A DNA stretch of 41,650 nt from JBBRHF01 sp038223055 (GTDB lineage Bacteria; Actinomycetota; Actinomycetes; JACCUZ01). Position 1 is the first letter of the stretch. Every line of letters starts with the position of its first letter. Shown in pieces: positions 30,828 to 39,316 of the stretch. The DNA lies in NCBI GenBank assembly GCA_038223055.1, contig JBBRHF010000012.1, positions 1 to 41,650 of the forward strand, given 5' to 3'. Below the pieces are notes generated by a model. The model was not told the DNA's origin. It saw only the letters and a program-made list of their open reading frames with translations, and ran no database searches. Position numbers and translations under genes: made by a program.

Positions 30828-32368
30828 GCACGGTGATCAACGCGGGTCCGGGCAACCCCGCCGGGCTGCTCGACTACGACGACGCGGTGTCGACGTACGA
30901 CCCGGTCATCGGGCTCGAGGTCCACGTCGAGCTCGGGACGGCCACGAAGATGTTCTGCGGCTGCGCGACCGGCTTCGGTGCGCAGCCCAACAGCCAGGTC
31001 TGCCCGACCTGCCTCGGCCTGCCCGGCTCGCTGCCGGTGCTCAACCGGGTGGCGGTCGAGTCGACCGTGCGGGTGGGGCTGGCGCTGAACGCCTCGATCG
31101 TGCCGTGGTGCCGGTTCGCCCGGAAGAACTACTTCTACCCCGACATGCCGAAGAACTTCCAGACCTCGCAGTACGACGAGCCGATCTGCGTCGATGGGTG
31201 GCTCGACGTGGAGGTGGACAGCGGCGAGGGGCTGCGCACGGTGCGCGTCGAGATCGAGCGGGTGCACATGGAGGAGGACACCGGCAAGTCGTTGCACGTC
31301 GGCGGCGCGACCGGTCGCATCCACGGTGCCGACCACTCGGCGGTCGACTACAACCGGGCCGGCATCCCGCTGATCGAGATCGTGACCCGGCCGGTCGAGG
31401 GCACCGGGGCGCTCGCCCCCGAGGTCGCCCGCGCCTACGTCACGGCCCTGCGTGAGCTGATACGCACTCTCGGGGTGTCCGACGTCCGCATGGAGCAGGG
31501 CTCGCTGCGCTGTGACGTCAACCTGTCGCTGCGTGAAGGCCCGGACGCGCCGCTGGGCACCCGGTCGGAGACCAAGAACGTCAACTCGCTGCGCTCGGTC
31601 GAGCGGGCCGTTCGACACGAGATCTGCCGCCAGGCCGCCCGGCTGCGGGCCGGCGAGCGGGTCGTGCAGGAGACCCGGCACTGGCACGAGGACACCGGGG
31701 TCACCACCCCCGGGCGGTCCAAGGAGCAGGCCGAGGACTACCGCTACTTCCCCGAGCCCGATCTGGTTCCCGTTGCGCCCGATCAGGCGTGGGTCGAGGG
31801 CCTGCGCGCCGCGCTGCCCGCGCCCCCGGCGCTGCGGCGGCGTGCGTTGCAGGAGCGCTGGGGGCTGAGTGACTTCGACCTGCGCTCGCTGCTCAACGCC
31901 GGGGCGCTCGACCTGGTCGAGCAGACCGTGTCCGCCGGGGCCGGGGTGGACGCGGCGCGCAAGTGGTGGCTCGGCGAGCTGGCCAGGGTGGCCAACGAGC
32001 GTGCGGTCGACCTGGCCGAGCTGGCGATCACCCCGGCTCAGGTGGCGCGGGTCGTCGCGCTGGTCGATGCCGGGGCGCTGACCGACACGCTCGCCCGGCA
32101 GGTAATCGAAGGGGTTCTCCGCGGTGAGGGTGACCCCGACGAGGTGGTGGCCGGTCGCGGGCTCGCCGTCGTGTCCGACGACGTCGCGCTGCTGGTGGCC
32201 GTCGACGAGGCGCTGTCGGCCCAGCCGGAGGTGGCCGAGAAGATCCGGTCGGGCAAGGTTGCCGCGGCCGGGGCGATCGTCGGCGCGGTGATGAAGGCCA
32301 CCCGCGGACAGGCCGACGCCGCCCGGGTCCGCGAACTCGTGCTGCAGCGCTGCGCCCCGACCCCCTGA
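30824..32368 (+). CDS. gatB: Glutamyl/aspartyl-tRNA amidotransferase subunit B
   Basis: A 514-residue GatB, which binds misacylated tRNA and phosphorylates the acyl group. The typical opening IGLEVHVELGTATKMFCGC, the HGADHSAVDYNRAGIPLIEI block and KNVNSLRSVERA are present, as is the C-terminal YqeY-like tail. GTG 30824 overlaps the small membrane-protein stop (GTGA). The operon gatC-gatA-small gene-gatB ends here; the 172-bp spacer to the convergent dehydrogenase gene shows no recognised element. Confidence 0.96.
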   Translation: MSTVINAGPGNPAGLLDYDDAVSTYDPVIGLEVHVELGTATKMFCGCATGFGAQPNSQVCPTCLGLPGSLPVLNRVAVESTVRVGLALNASIVPWCRFARKNYFYPDMPKNFQTSQYDEPICVDGWLDVEVDSGEGLRTVRVEIERVHMEEDTGKSLHVGGATGRIHGADHSAVDYNRAGIPLIEIVTRPVEGTGALAPEVARAYVTALRELIRTLGVSDVRMEQGSLRCDVNLSLREGPDAPLGTRSETKNVNSLRSVERAVRHEICRQAARLRAGERVVQETRHWHEDTGVTTPGRSKEQAEDYRYFPEPDLVPVAPDQAWVEGLRAALPAPPALRRRALQERWGLSDFDLRSLLNAGALDLVEQTVSAGAGVDAARKWWLGELARVANERAVDLAELAITPAQVARVVALVDAGALTDTLARQVIEGVLRGEGDPDEVVAGRGLAVVSDDVALLVAVDEALSAQPEVAEKIRSGKVAAAGAIVGAVMKATRGQADAARVRELVLQRCAPTP

Positions 32369-32540
32369 CCCGCAAGGGCGTGTCGGCTTCGGTTCGTTCG
32401 GCATGCGAGACGTTCTCGACCGTGATGTGAGATTCCGCGCCGCACTGAGCCCCCGTTCCCCGTTCGTCCAGCGTCACCCGTCGGCCGGGTGCGCGACAGC
32501 CTCGATCGTGGAACCACACAGCCGCTGGGTCAGGTGTCAG

Positions 32541-33713
32541 TCAGGTGAGGGTCAGGCGCAGGATCTGGTCGTCGCCGTCGCGGGCCGAGCCGCGGCCGTC
32601 GCGGTTGCTGGTGGCGAGCCAGAGGGAACCGTCCGGTGCCACCGCCACGGTCCGCAGCCGGCCGTAGCGCCCGGTCAGTAGGGCTTTCGGCCGGCCTACT
32701 ACCCCGCGCGGGATCGGGATCTGCCACAGCCGCTCCCCGCGCAGGCCGGCCAGCCAGACCGCGTTGCCGGCGAACGCGATGCCGCTCGGCGAGGCCTGGC
32801 TGGTCGGCCACTGGGCCACCGGGTCGACGTAGCGGTCGTCTCCGGCCCGGCCCTCGACCCGCGGCCAGCCGTAGTTCTTGCCGGGCTCGATCCGGTTCAG
32901 CTCGTCCCAGGTGTTCTGCCCGAACTCCGCCGCCCACAGCTGTCCCCGCGAGTCCCACGCCAGCCCCTGCACATTTCGGTGCCCGAGGCTGTAGACCGGC
33001 GAGCCGGGGAACGGGTTGCCCGGGGCCGGCCGGCCGGTGGCGGTGATCCGCAGAATCTTGCCGCCGAGGTTGCCGCGGTCCTGCGCCGGGTTGCGGCGCC
33101 CCGCCTCGCCGGTGCCGACGTACAGGAAGCCATCCGGCCCGAACGCGATCCGCCCACCGTTGTGGATCCCGGCGGCGGGGATGCCGTCGAAGACCGTGGT
33201 CTGCGCGCCGAGCCCCGAACCGTCGTCGGTCATCCGGTCGATCCGGTTCTCCTGGCCGGCGGTGTAGTAGGCGAACAGCGTCCGGTCCGACGCGTACGAC
33301 GGGGAGAGCGCGATCCCCAGCAGCCCTCCCTCCGCGCCGCCGTCGACGCCGCGCACCCGCCCGACCGTGCTGACCTTGCCCTGCGCGGTGACCCGCTTGA
33401 TCAGGTCCGTGTCGCGCTCGCTGACCAGCGCCGAGCCGCCGGGCAGGAAGGCCAGCCCCCACGGCGCCTCCAGCCCGCTCGCGACCACGCCCGCCACAGC
33501 GGCTGTGCGCACCACGTCGGGCAACCCGGACCCCAGCGCGGACCCTGATGGCGCGGACCCTGATGGCGCGGACCCTGACGGCGCGGACCCTGACGGCGCG
33601 GACGCAGTGGGCACAGACGGGGGTCGCGGCGTCGACGCCGTCGAGCCGCCACCGCAGCCGGTGGCGAGCACCAGCAGCGCAACCGCCGCGGCGGCCGTAG
33701 AGTGCGACCTCAT
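32541..33713 (-). CDS. PQQ-dependent sugar dehydrogenase-like lipoprotein
   Basis: A 390-residue secreted lipoprotein. The signal peptide ends in LATGC with Cys20 as the lipid attachment site, followed by a Ser/Pro-rich linker with PSGSA repeats from four 15-bp units near 33536-33600. The rest is a six-bladed propeller of the soluble glucose/sorbosone dehydrogenase family, with LEAPWGLAFLPGG, GGLLGIALSP, GIHNGGRIAFGPDG, LGHRNVQGLAWD and NYGWPRVEG motifs. It would oxidise a sugar with PQQ outside the membrane; the cofactor source and substrate are unknown. The start ATG shares the CATG at 33711-33714 with the divergent gene. A TAAGGT box lies 8 nt upstream on its strand. Confidence 0.9.
   Translation of the reverse strand: MRSHSTAAAAVALLVLATGCGGGSTASTPRPPSVPTASAPSGSAPSGSAPSGSAPSGSALGSGLPDVVRTAAVAGVVASGLEAPWGLAFLPGGSALVSERDTDLIKRVTAQGKVSTVGRVRGVDGGAEGGLLGIALSPSYASDRTLFAYYTAGQENRIDRMTDDGSGLGAQTTVFDGIPAAGIHNGGRIAFGPDGFLYVGTGEAGRRNPAQDRGNLGGKILRITATGRPAPGNPFPGSPVYSLGHRNVQGLAWDSRGQLWAAEFGQNTWDELNRIEPGKNYGWPRVEGRAGDDRYVDPVAQWPTSQASPSGIAFAGNAVWLAGLRGERLWQIPIPRGVVGRPKALLTGRYGRLRTVAVAPDGSLWLATSNRDGRGSARDGDDQILRLTLT
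33698..33703 (+). promoter_or_regulatory. Putative -10 box for the 2-hydroxyacid dehydrogenase gene
   Basis: TAGAGT lies inside the first codons of the divergent dehydrogenase gene and ends 8 nt before ATG 33712. It implies a leaderless or nearly leaderless transcript. No ribosome binding site is present. Confidence 0.45.
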
Positions 33714-34653
33714 GATTACCGACCTTATGCCTGCATCGACGACCACCGTGTGGGTGCCGTTCCCCGACGCGGCCCAACTGATGGTTGGTCTGCCCGACGG
33801 CGTCCAGATCGACGTCTACGACGGCTCGGGGGAGCCGCCGGCGAGCATCGAGCAGGTGGAGTTCTACGTCATCCCCTACCTGTCCGGGAAAGGTCCGGCG
33901 CGGTTGATGGCCCGGATGCCGGAACTGAAGGTCGCCCAGACGCTGACCGCCGGGGTCGACGACTACCTGGCGTACGTGCCCGACGGGGTCACCCTGTGCA
34001 ACGCCAAGGGCGTCCACGACGCGTCGACCGCCGAGCTCGCCGTCGCCCTGATGCTGGCGGCGCTGCGCGGCTTCCCGCGGTTCGCGGCCGCCCAGGCGCG
34101 GGGAGAGTGGGCGCACGAGACGGCCGATTCGCTGGCCGATCGCACGGTGCTCATCGTCGGCTACGGCGCGGTCGGCGCTGCGGTGGAGCGGCGGCTGGCC
34201 GGGTTTGAGTGCGACGTGCTGCGGGTGGCCCGGTCCGCCCGCGAGGGCGTGGCCGGCTTCGACCAGTTGCCCGACCTGCTGCCCCGGGCCGACGTGGTGG
34301 TGCTCACCGTGCCGATGACCGAGGAGACAACCGGGCTGGTCGACGCGTCGTTCCTGTCCCGGCTGCCCGACGGGGCCCTGGTCGTCAACGTGGCCCGCGG
34401 TCCGGTGGTCGACACCGCCGCGCTGCTCGCCGAGGTGCAGTCCGGCCGGCTCCGCGCCGCCCTGGACGTCACCGAGCCTGAGCCGCTGCCTGCGGAGCAC
34501 CCGCTGTGGCGGGCGCCCGGCGCCCTGATCACCCCTCATGTGGGGGGTGACTCGTCGGCGTTCCTGCCGCGGGCGGTCAGCCTCGTGGCCGGCCAGCTGC
34601 GCCGCTACTGTCGCGGCGAGCAGCCGGAGAACGTGATTACCGGGGCCTACTGA
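33712..34653 (+). CDS. D-2-hydroxyacid dehydrogenase, NAD-binding
   Basis: A 313-residue member of the phosphoglycerate dehydrogenase-like family, reducing 2-oxoacids or oxidising D-2-hydroxyacids. The Rossmann motif is VLIVGYGAVGAAVERRL. The catalytic set is seen as Arg in VNVARGPVVD, Glu in DVTEPEPLP and His in LITPHVGGDS. Substrate is not predictable. ATG 33712 overlaps the start codon of the PQQ-type gene on the other strand; a second ATG at 33727 would shorten the protein by five residues but has no ribosome binding site. It converges on the GH6 gene, with 15-bp repeats in the 80-bp spacer. Confidence 0.9.
   Translation: MITDLMPASTTTVWVPFPDAAQLMVGLPDGVQIDVYDGSGEPPASIEQVEFYVIPYLSGKGPARLMARMPELKVAQTLTAGVDDYLAYVPDGVTLCNAKGVHDASTAELAVALMLAALRGFPRFAAAQARGEWAHETADSLADRTVLIVGYGAVGAAVERRLAGFECDVLRVARSAREGVAGFDQLPDLLPRADVVVLTVPMTEETTGLVDASFLSRLPDGALVVNVARGPVVDTAALLAEVQSGRLRAALDVTEPEPLPAEHPLWRAPGALITPHVGGDSSAFLPRAVSLVAGQLRRYCRGEQPENVITGAY
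33722..33727 (-). promoter_or_regulatory. Putative -10 box for the sugar dehydrogenase gene
   Basis: TAAGGT on the minus strand ends 8 nt before the ATG at 33713 and lies inside the first codons of the divergent 2-hydroxyacid dehydrogenase. Each gene of the pair thus seems to carry its partner's promoter in its own coding start. Confidence 0.45.
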
Positions 34654-34682
34654 GCGCAGGTGCCGGTGACCGTGATCAAGAG

Positions 34683-34722
34683 CTGAGTGTCATCGAACTG
34701 AGTGTCATCGAACTGAGTGTCA
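34683..34722. repeat. 15-bp tandem repeats between convergent genes
   Basis: CTGAGTGTCATCGAA is exact at 34683-34697 and 34698-34712, followed by a partial copy to 34722. The array fills half of the spacer between the 2-hydroxyacid dehydrogenase stop and the GH6 stop. It is not palindromic and is not a terminator by appearance. Confidence 0.9.
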
Positions 34723-34733
34723 GGTTCCGCGGC

Positions 34734-36161
34734 TCACCAGGCGGCGCGCGAGCCGAGCCCGATCGCATAGTCCGCCCACCACGACCCCGCGGCGGGCTCG
34801 CCGCGACCGCAGTCGCCGTCGCTCTGGCCGATCTTCTTGATCCACAGGTAGGCGTCGGCGGCGGCACTCGCCGTCGAGGTTGTCGGGCGAGTTCCGAGGG
34901 CCCGGCCAGCGGGGTTGCACCAGCCCAGGTTGCCACCCAGCGGGCCGAGGCCGTTGCGGCTGGTGTCCACGACGTAGTGCGCGCCCCCGAGCAGGGCGGT
35001 CAGCCGGTTGCCGAAGGTGACCTCCGACGCGGTCCAGTTGAAGTTGGACACGTTGACCGCGAAGCCCCGAGCGGTGGCGATCCCGGCTTCGCGCAGGCGC
35101 GGTGCCATGACGTCGGCCGATATCCAGCCGGAGTTGCCGGCGTCGAGGTAGGTCGCAGCACCCGGCGCTGAGCGAAGCACGGTGAGCGCGTCGCGCAGCA
35201 TGGCCATCCGGTCGGCGCGGGCGGTCGCGCTCAGGCAGTCGAGCTGAGCCAGCGCGTCCGGCTCGACCACGACGACGGCCTTGCGGCCGCCCAGCCCGGC
35301 CGCGAAGGCCCGAATCCAGGCCGCGTACGCCGGGGGCCCGGACAGGCCGCCTGCGGAGTAGCTGCCGCAGTCACGGCCCGGGATGGCGTAGGTCACCAGG
35401 ACCGGGACGGCTCCGGCGGCCGCCGCCAGGCCGGTGCGGCTGGCCACCCGCGACTGCAGGCCCGAGGCGGGCACCCAGTCGCCGTACCACTCTGCGTTGG
35501 ATTGGTCCGCGATCTTGTTGAGCGCGGCGACCGCCGAGGCGTTGCCCGCGCGGCGGGGGATCTCCTGGCGGGCCTGGGACGCGGGGTCGACCCAGAAGCG
35601 GGCTCCGGCCAGCGGGTTGGTCACAACCGGTCCGGGCGGCTGGGGTGTGGTCGCCGTCGCGTCGAGGGTGACCTGGTCCAGGCGCAGGTTGCGGTCACAG
35701 GCCGCAGTCTTTACGTCGTTGGTGAACGCGACCGACACCGTGTGCGTGCCCGCGACCCAGCTGCCCCGCGCGCTGGCCGCCGTCCACGTGCTCTGCGGGA
35801 CCGCCGTGGTGGCCACGGTCTTGCCGTCCACGCGCAGCGTCATCGCAGGCGCGCCGTTGCACTGGTCGCCCCGCACCCGTGCGGTCAGCAGCGTTGCGGC
35901 CGAGGTGGTGGTGAGCGAGGCGGTGGCGGTCCCGTTGGACCAGATCAGCAGCGCCGACCCGGCGGCGGCCCGGGCGTCTGCGACCACCATCCCGGCGCCC
36001 GGGGTCAGGGCGAACCGCTCGCCCTGCACGGTGGCGCCACCAGGGGCGCTCGCAGCGCCCACGGGGTCGGGTGCCACCGCCGCTCCGGTGATCACAGCAA
36101 GCACGGCAGCAGCGATCGCGGGGACGACCGTGGCTCGGCGGATGGGAAGGTCGGTCCACAT
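34734..36161 (-). CDS. Secreted GH6 endoglucanase/cellobiohydrolase with N-terminal carbohydrate-binding-like domain
   Basis: A 475-residue secreted protein. A signal peptide (RR, hydrophobic core, cut near AASA at about residue 38) is followed by a beta-sandwich domain (about 40-170) that resembles Ca-dependent xylan-binding modules of the CBM36/60 type. A GH6 domain follows from NPLAGARFWVDP. Candidate catalytic residues are Asp264 (IPGRDCGS), Asp302 (VVVVEPDALAQ) and the Asp in GQSDGDCG; WCNPAGRALG is also typical. It would cleave beta-1,4-glucan outside the cell. It lies 55 bp beyond the 32-codon ORF of the csl cluster, with a hairpin between, so it may be a separate unit. Confidence 0.9.
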   Translation of the reverse strand: MWTDLPIRRATVVPAIAAAVLAVITGAAVAPDPVGAASAPGGATVQGERFALTPGAGMVVADARAAAGSALLIWSNGTATASLTTTSAATLLTARVRGDQCNGAPAMTLRVDGKTVATTAVPQSTWTAASARGSWVAGTHTVSVAFTNDVKTAACDRNLRLDQVTLDATATTPQPPGPVVTNPLAGARFWVDPASQARQEIPRRAGNASAVAALNKIADQSNAEWYGDWVPASGLQSRVASRTGLAAAAGAVPVLVTYAIPGRDCGSYSAGGLSGPPAYAAWIRAFAAGLGGRKAVVVVEPDALAQLDCLSATARADRMAMLRDALTVLRSAPGAATYLDAGNSGWISADVMAPRLREAGIATARGFAVNVSNFNWTASEVTFGNRLTALLGGAHYVVDTSRNGLGPLGGNLGWCNPAGRALGTRPTTSTASAAADAYLWIKKIGQSDGDCGRGEPAAGSWWADYAIGLGSRAAW

Positions 36162-36193
36162 TCACTCATTTTCGGCATGAGCGCAGCTCACCT

Positions 36194-36219
36194 TGAGCCA
36201 CGGTTTTCGGACCGGCTCA
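36194..36219 (-). terminator. Possible terminator hairpin at the end of the csl operon
   Basis: On the minus strand TGAGCCGGT pairs with ACC-GT-GGCTCA around a CCGAAA loop, giving a 9-bp stem with a 2-nt bulge. It overlaps the stop codon of the 32-codon ORF. There is no U tract, so it is at most a weak or Rho-assisted terminator. Confidence 0.35.
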
Positions 36220-36315
36220 GACGTCGAGCAGGATCCGGTGCGGCACGAAGCCCTCGGCCGCGCCCACCCGGGCCTGGAAGTCACGGCAGCCGGCCTGGGT
36301 GTAGGGGTTGGTCAT
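36217..36315 (-). CDS. 32-codon ORF coupled to the GH6 lipoprotein gene
   Basis: ATG at 36315 overlaps the GH6 lipoprotein stop as ATGA (36312-36315). The ORF encodes 32 residues, begins MTNPYTQAGCRDFQ and ends HRILLDV, with no membrane segment or known domain. The overlap geometry matches real genes in this window. It could be a small protein, or the leftover end of a lost gene. No family is recognised. Confidence 0.35.
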   Translation of the reverse strand: MTNPYTQAGCRDFQARVGAAEGFVPHRILLDV

Positions 36316-37382
36316 GGGCCGACCAGCTGCAGCGCGTAGTCCGGCCACCAGCCTCCGGCGGCCGGCGCCCCCGGCCGGCAGGCGCCGTCGGAGTTGCCGG
36401 GCTGCTTGATCCACAGCAGTGCGTCGACCCGCTCCTGGCCGGTGCTCGTGGTCGGCGGGGTCCCGATCCGAGCGCCCTTCGGGTTGCACCAGGACGGCTG
36501 TTTGCCGCCCTTGGCCACCGGCTGCGGGCCGGCCCCGTTGCGGGACGTGTCGATGACGAAGTGCGTCCCGCCGAGCCGGTCCGACAGTGTCGTGCCGTAG
36601 GCGGCGCTGGCCCGCGTGGCCTCGAAGTTGGACACGTTGAGCGAGAACCCGTCGGCCTGGCGGATACCGCTGGATGTCAACGAGCGCGCCAGCCCGTCCA
36701 TGTCCTTGATCCACCCCGCGTGGCCGGCATCGAGATAGACCGTGGTGCCGGGGCGGCGCTTGAGGATCTGGACCGCCTGGGCGAGCATCCGGGAGCGGCT
36801 CTGCGCCACGTCTTTCCCGCCGCAGCCCTGGATGGCCTGCGCGACGCCGTCCGGCTCGAGCACGACCACCGCCTTGCGCCCCTCGATGCCCGCGGCCACA
36901 CTTCCCACCCACGCGAGGTAGTCGTCGATGTTCGCGGCGCCTCCCTTGGAGTAGGCAGCACCGCAGTCACGATCGGGCAGGTTGTACAGCACGAGGAGCG
37001 GGACCCGACCCGCGCGGGCCGCTCGGGTCGTGACGTCCCTGGCCACCTGGTAGGGGTCCTGCGGCACACCGGTCAACCACGTGGCGACCGGTTGGCGAGC
37101 CAGCGTCTGCAGCCGGGCCGCGTCGATCCGGCGGCTCTCCCGCTGCCACGTCGTGATCTGCCGGCTGGCGACCCCCTCGGAGTCGACGTACAGCGTCGTC
37201 CCGGCCAGCGGGTTCGGTCGGGCAGTGATCGACGGGCGGCTGGCCGCCGACGAGGACCGCTCAGCGCCAGGGGCGGTCGCGCCGTCGCCCCCGCCGCACG
37301 CTGTCAGCGCCGCGGCGGCTGTCAGCAGTGCGCCGGCCCCCTGAAGTGCACGGACCGCGGCGCCCTTCTTGCGTCGGCTCAC
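36312..37382 (-). CDS. GH6 family lipoprotein (CslZ-like endoglucanase)
   Basis: A 356-residue GH6 protein with a lipoprotein signal: basic start SRRKKG, hydrophobic stretch, lipobox LTAC with Cys29. The GH6 part carries Asp138 in LPDRDCG, Asp177 in VVVLEPDGVAQ and the Asp in GNSDGAC, plus DTSRNGAGP and SWCNPKGARIG. GTG 37382 overlaps the glxA stop by four bases. In Streptomyces the gene after cslA-glxA, cslZ, encodes a GH6 enzyme thought to trim the glucan, as recalled; this gene has the same position. Anchored in the membrane it could act on glucan as it leaves CslA. Confidence 0.88.
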   Translation of the reverse strand: MSRRKKGAAVRALQGAGALLTAAAALTACGGGDGATAPGAERSSSAASRPSITARPNPLAGTTLYVDSEGVASRQITTWQRESRRIDAARLQTLARQPVATWLTGVPQDPYQVARDVTTRAARAGRVPLLVLYNLPDRDCGAAYSKGGAANIDDYLAWVGSVAAGIEGRKAVVVLEPDGVAQAIQGCGGKDVAQSRSRMLAQAVQILKRRPGTTVYLDAGHAGWIKDMDGLARSLTSSGIRQADGFSLNVSNFEATRASAAYGTTLSDRLGGTHFVIDTSRNGAGPQPVAKGGKQPSWCNPKGARIGTPPTTSTGQERVDALLWIKQPGNSDGACRPGAPAAGGWWPDYALQLVGP

Positions 37383-39316
37383 TTGACCTTCACCCACTGG
37401 CCGGTTGAGGGGGTGCCGTCGGAGTCGGTGACAAACAGCATGTACCACCCGGACGGCGTGATGCCCTCACGCTTGTCCAGCTTCAGGCGCAAAGTTGTCG
37501 TGTCGGTCGCGCTCCCGGCGTTCTTAGCCGTCATGCCCGTGATCTGCAGAGCGACCGATCGCTGCTCGGTGTCGGTGACGTGCGTGACCGCGCTGGGGCG
37601 GACCAGGCGTGCCGTCGCGATGTCGGAGGAGGTGCTCACGGTGAAGGTCGAGCCGCGCCGGACCTGCTCCGGTGCCGCCGTGATCGTCGGACGCGAGCCG
37701 CCGTCGAACAGGTACGGCGGCGAGTAGATCTCGACCCGCTGCTCGAAGGTGCCGGCGGTGGAATTGGCGCCGTCGCCGTACAGGGGGTCAGAGCCGACAG
37801 TCAGCACCCGCCCGTCGGGCAGGAGCAGGGCCTCGGAGTGGTAGTTGCGCCCGATCTGGGGCGCCGCGGCCTCCGCCATCGTGTTCGTGCGGGGATCATA
37901 GAGCGCGGCCTTTTTGACATCGGACTTCGACCGGCCGCGGTAGTCGCCGGACCCGCCGGTCATCAGCACGGTGTCGTCGGGCAGGACGACGGTGCTGACG
38001 TAGCGTGCCGCGGCGGGCAGGTCCGGACCGGCGGTGTAGGCGGGCTTGCTCTTGGTGAGATCCACGACGTCGGTGCGGGCCGTGGAGCCGCGCCGGTCAC
38101 CGACGCTGCCCCCACCCGCGATGAGCACCTTCTGGTCCTGTGCCGGGGGAAGCAGCACCGACGAGCTGGTCTCGTTCATGCCCGCGTCGCGCAGGCCCGG
38201 GACCTTGGTGAAGCTGTTGTCGGACAGGTCCCACACGCCGGGCGTGCGGCCCTTCTCCGCCGGACCGTAGCCGGTGTTGGACCCCGAGTAGAACACCGTG
38301 CCGTCGGCCAGGCGGAACAGCGCGGGGTAGGTCGGGAAGAACCGCTTGAGCTCGGGGGCCTTGCGCCAGGTCTCCTTGGTGCGCGAGAAGACCTCGTTGT
38401 CACCCTTGATGACCAGGCCGTGCCGGTCCAGCCCCGAGACCGCCAGGACGTCGCCGCCGTTGACGCTCAGCAGGGAGGGGTACCAGCGGGCGGTGGTCAG
38501 CTTGCCGCTGGGGATGTACTTCTCGGCCCGCGGGTCGAACTGGTAGGACGCGTCCAGACCACGGAACTCCTGTTTGGCCAGGTCGATGGTGCTGGCGAGC
38601 CCGTAGAGGCCCGGCACGTCGACACCGTCGATCGAGAATTGCCGGCCGGTGTTGGTGAAGGCGTAGCCCTTGCTCTCCGACACCGCCTCTACCCACAGCT
38701 GCACCGAGGAGGCGTGCACCGTCGAACCCTCGGCGTGCGCCGGCCGGACGACGGCGTTCTCGGTGGCGCGGTACTTGCGCCCGTCCGTCTCGGACGTGAA
38801 CAGGTCACCCTTGTGTACGACGAAGGGCGCGTTGTTGGGCGTCTCGTTCTTGACGGTCATCACACCGGCCGCCCGCGTGACCTTGTCCCGCAGCACCTCG
38901 TACTTGCGGGTGCCGCCGGCGATCAGCACGTTGCCGTTGGGCAGGAAGGCATGCCCGCCGCAGAACAGGTCCTTGGGCGTCGGGACCAGCTGGTAGGTGT
39001 TGGTCGCCGGATCCCACAGCACCGTTGTGAAGGTGCCGGCCGCGAACTTCTTCGTGTCGTTGCCCGAGCCCGCGATCAGCAGCACCTTCCCGGTCGAGAG
39101 CAGGACCGAGTGGACGGCGTTGACCTTGAACTGGTCGGGCAGATCGACCGTCTCCCAGGAACCATGGGTCGCCTTGTACTCGGGGCGGGACTGCTGGTAG
39201 GTGTCCATCGCGTAGCGGCCGGCGGTGGACACCTGGGGGGCGTTGACGGCCACCAGCAGCGCGCCGGCGGCGGCCACGAAGGCGTGGTTGCGGAGCTTGC
39301 GACGGGTGAGCTTCAT
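37379..39316 (-). CDS. glxA: GlxA-type copper radical oxidase (galactose oxidase-like)
   Basis: A 645-residue protein with an N-terminal membrane anchor (FVAAAGALLVAVNAP), a kelch beta-propeller and a C-terminal DUF1929 domain. Copper and cofactor residues align by motif: Cys119 (DLFCGGHAF) and Tyr279 (TARWYPSL) for the Cys-Tyr radical, Tyr492 and His493 (GRNYHSEALLLPDGRV), and His579 (AVTHVTD). It oxidises a hydroxyl on a glycan and is needed with CslA for tip glycan in Streptomyces. ATG 39316 overlaps the cslA stop by ATGA. Length equals my recollection of the Streptomyces protein. No copper chaperone gene is in the window. Confidence 0.92.
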   Translation of the reverse strand: MKLTRRKLRNHAFVAAAGALLVAVNAPQVSTAGRYAMDTYQQSRPEYKATHGSWETVDLPDQFKVNAVHSVLLSTGKVLLIAGSGNDTKKFAAGTFTTVLWDPATNTYQLVPTPKDLFCGGHAFLPNGNVLIAGGTRKYEVLRDKVTRAAGVMTVKNETPNNAPFVVHKGDLFTSETDGRKYRATENAVVRPAHAEGSTVHASSVQLWVEAVSESKGYAFTNTGRQFSIDGVDVPGLYGLASTIDLAKQEFRGLDASYQFDPRAEKYIPSGKLTTARWYPSLLSVNGGDVLAVSGLDRHGLVIKGDNEVFSRTKETWRKAPELKRFFPTYPALFRLADGTVFYSGSNTGYGPAEKGRTPGVWDLSDNSFTKVPGLRDAGMNETSSSVLLPPAQDQKVLIAGGGSVGDRRGSTARTDVVDLTKSKPAYTAGPDLPAAARYVSTVVLPDDTVLMTGGSGDYRGRSKSDVKKAALYDPRTNTMAEAAAPQIGRNYHSEALLLPDGRVLTVGSDPLYGDGANSTAGTFEQRVEIYSPPYLFDGGSRPTITAAPEQVRRGSTFTVSTSSDIATARLVRPSAVTHVTDTEQRSVALQITGMTAKNAGSATDTTTLRLKLDKREGITPSGWYMLFVTDSDGTPSTGQWVKVK

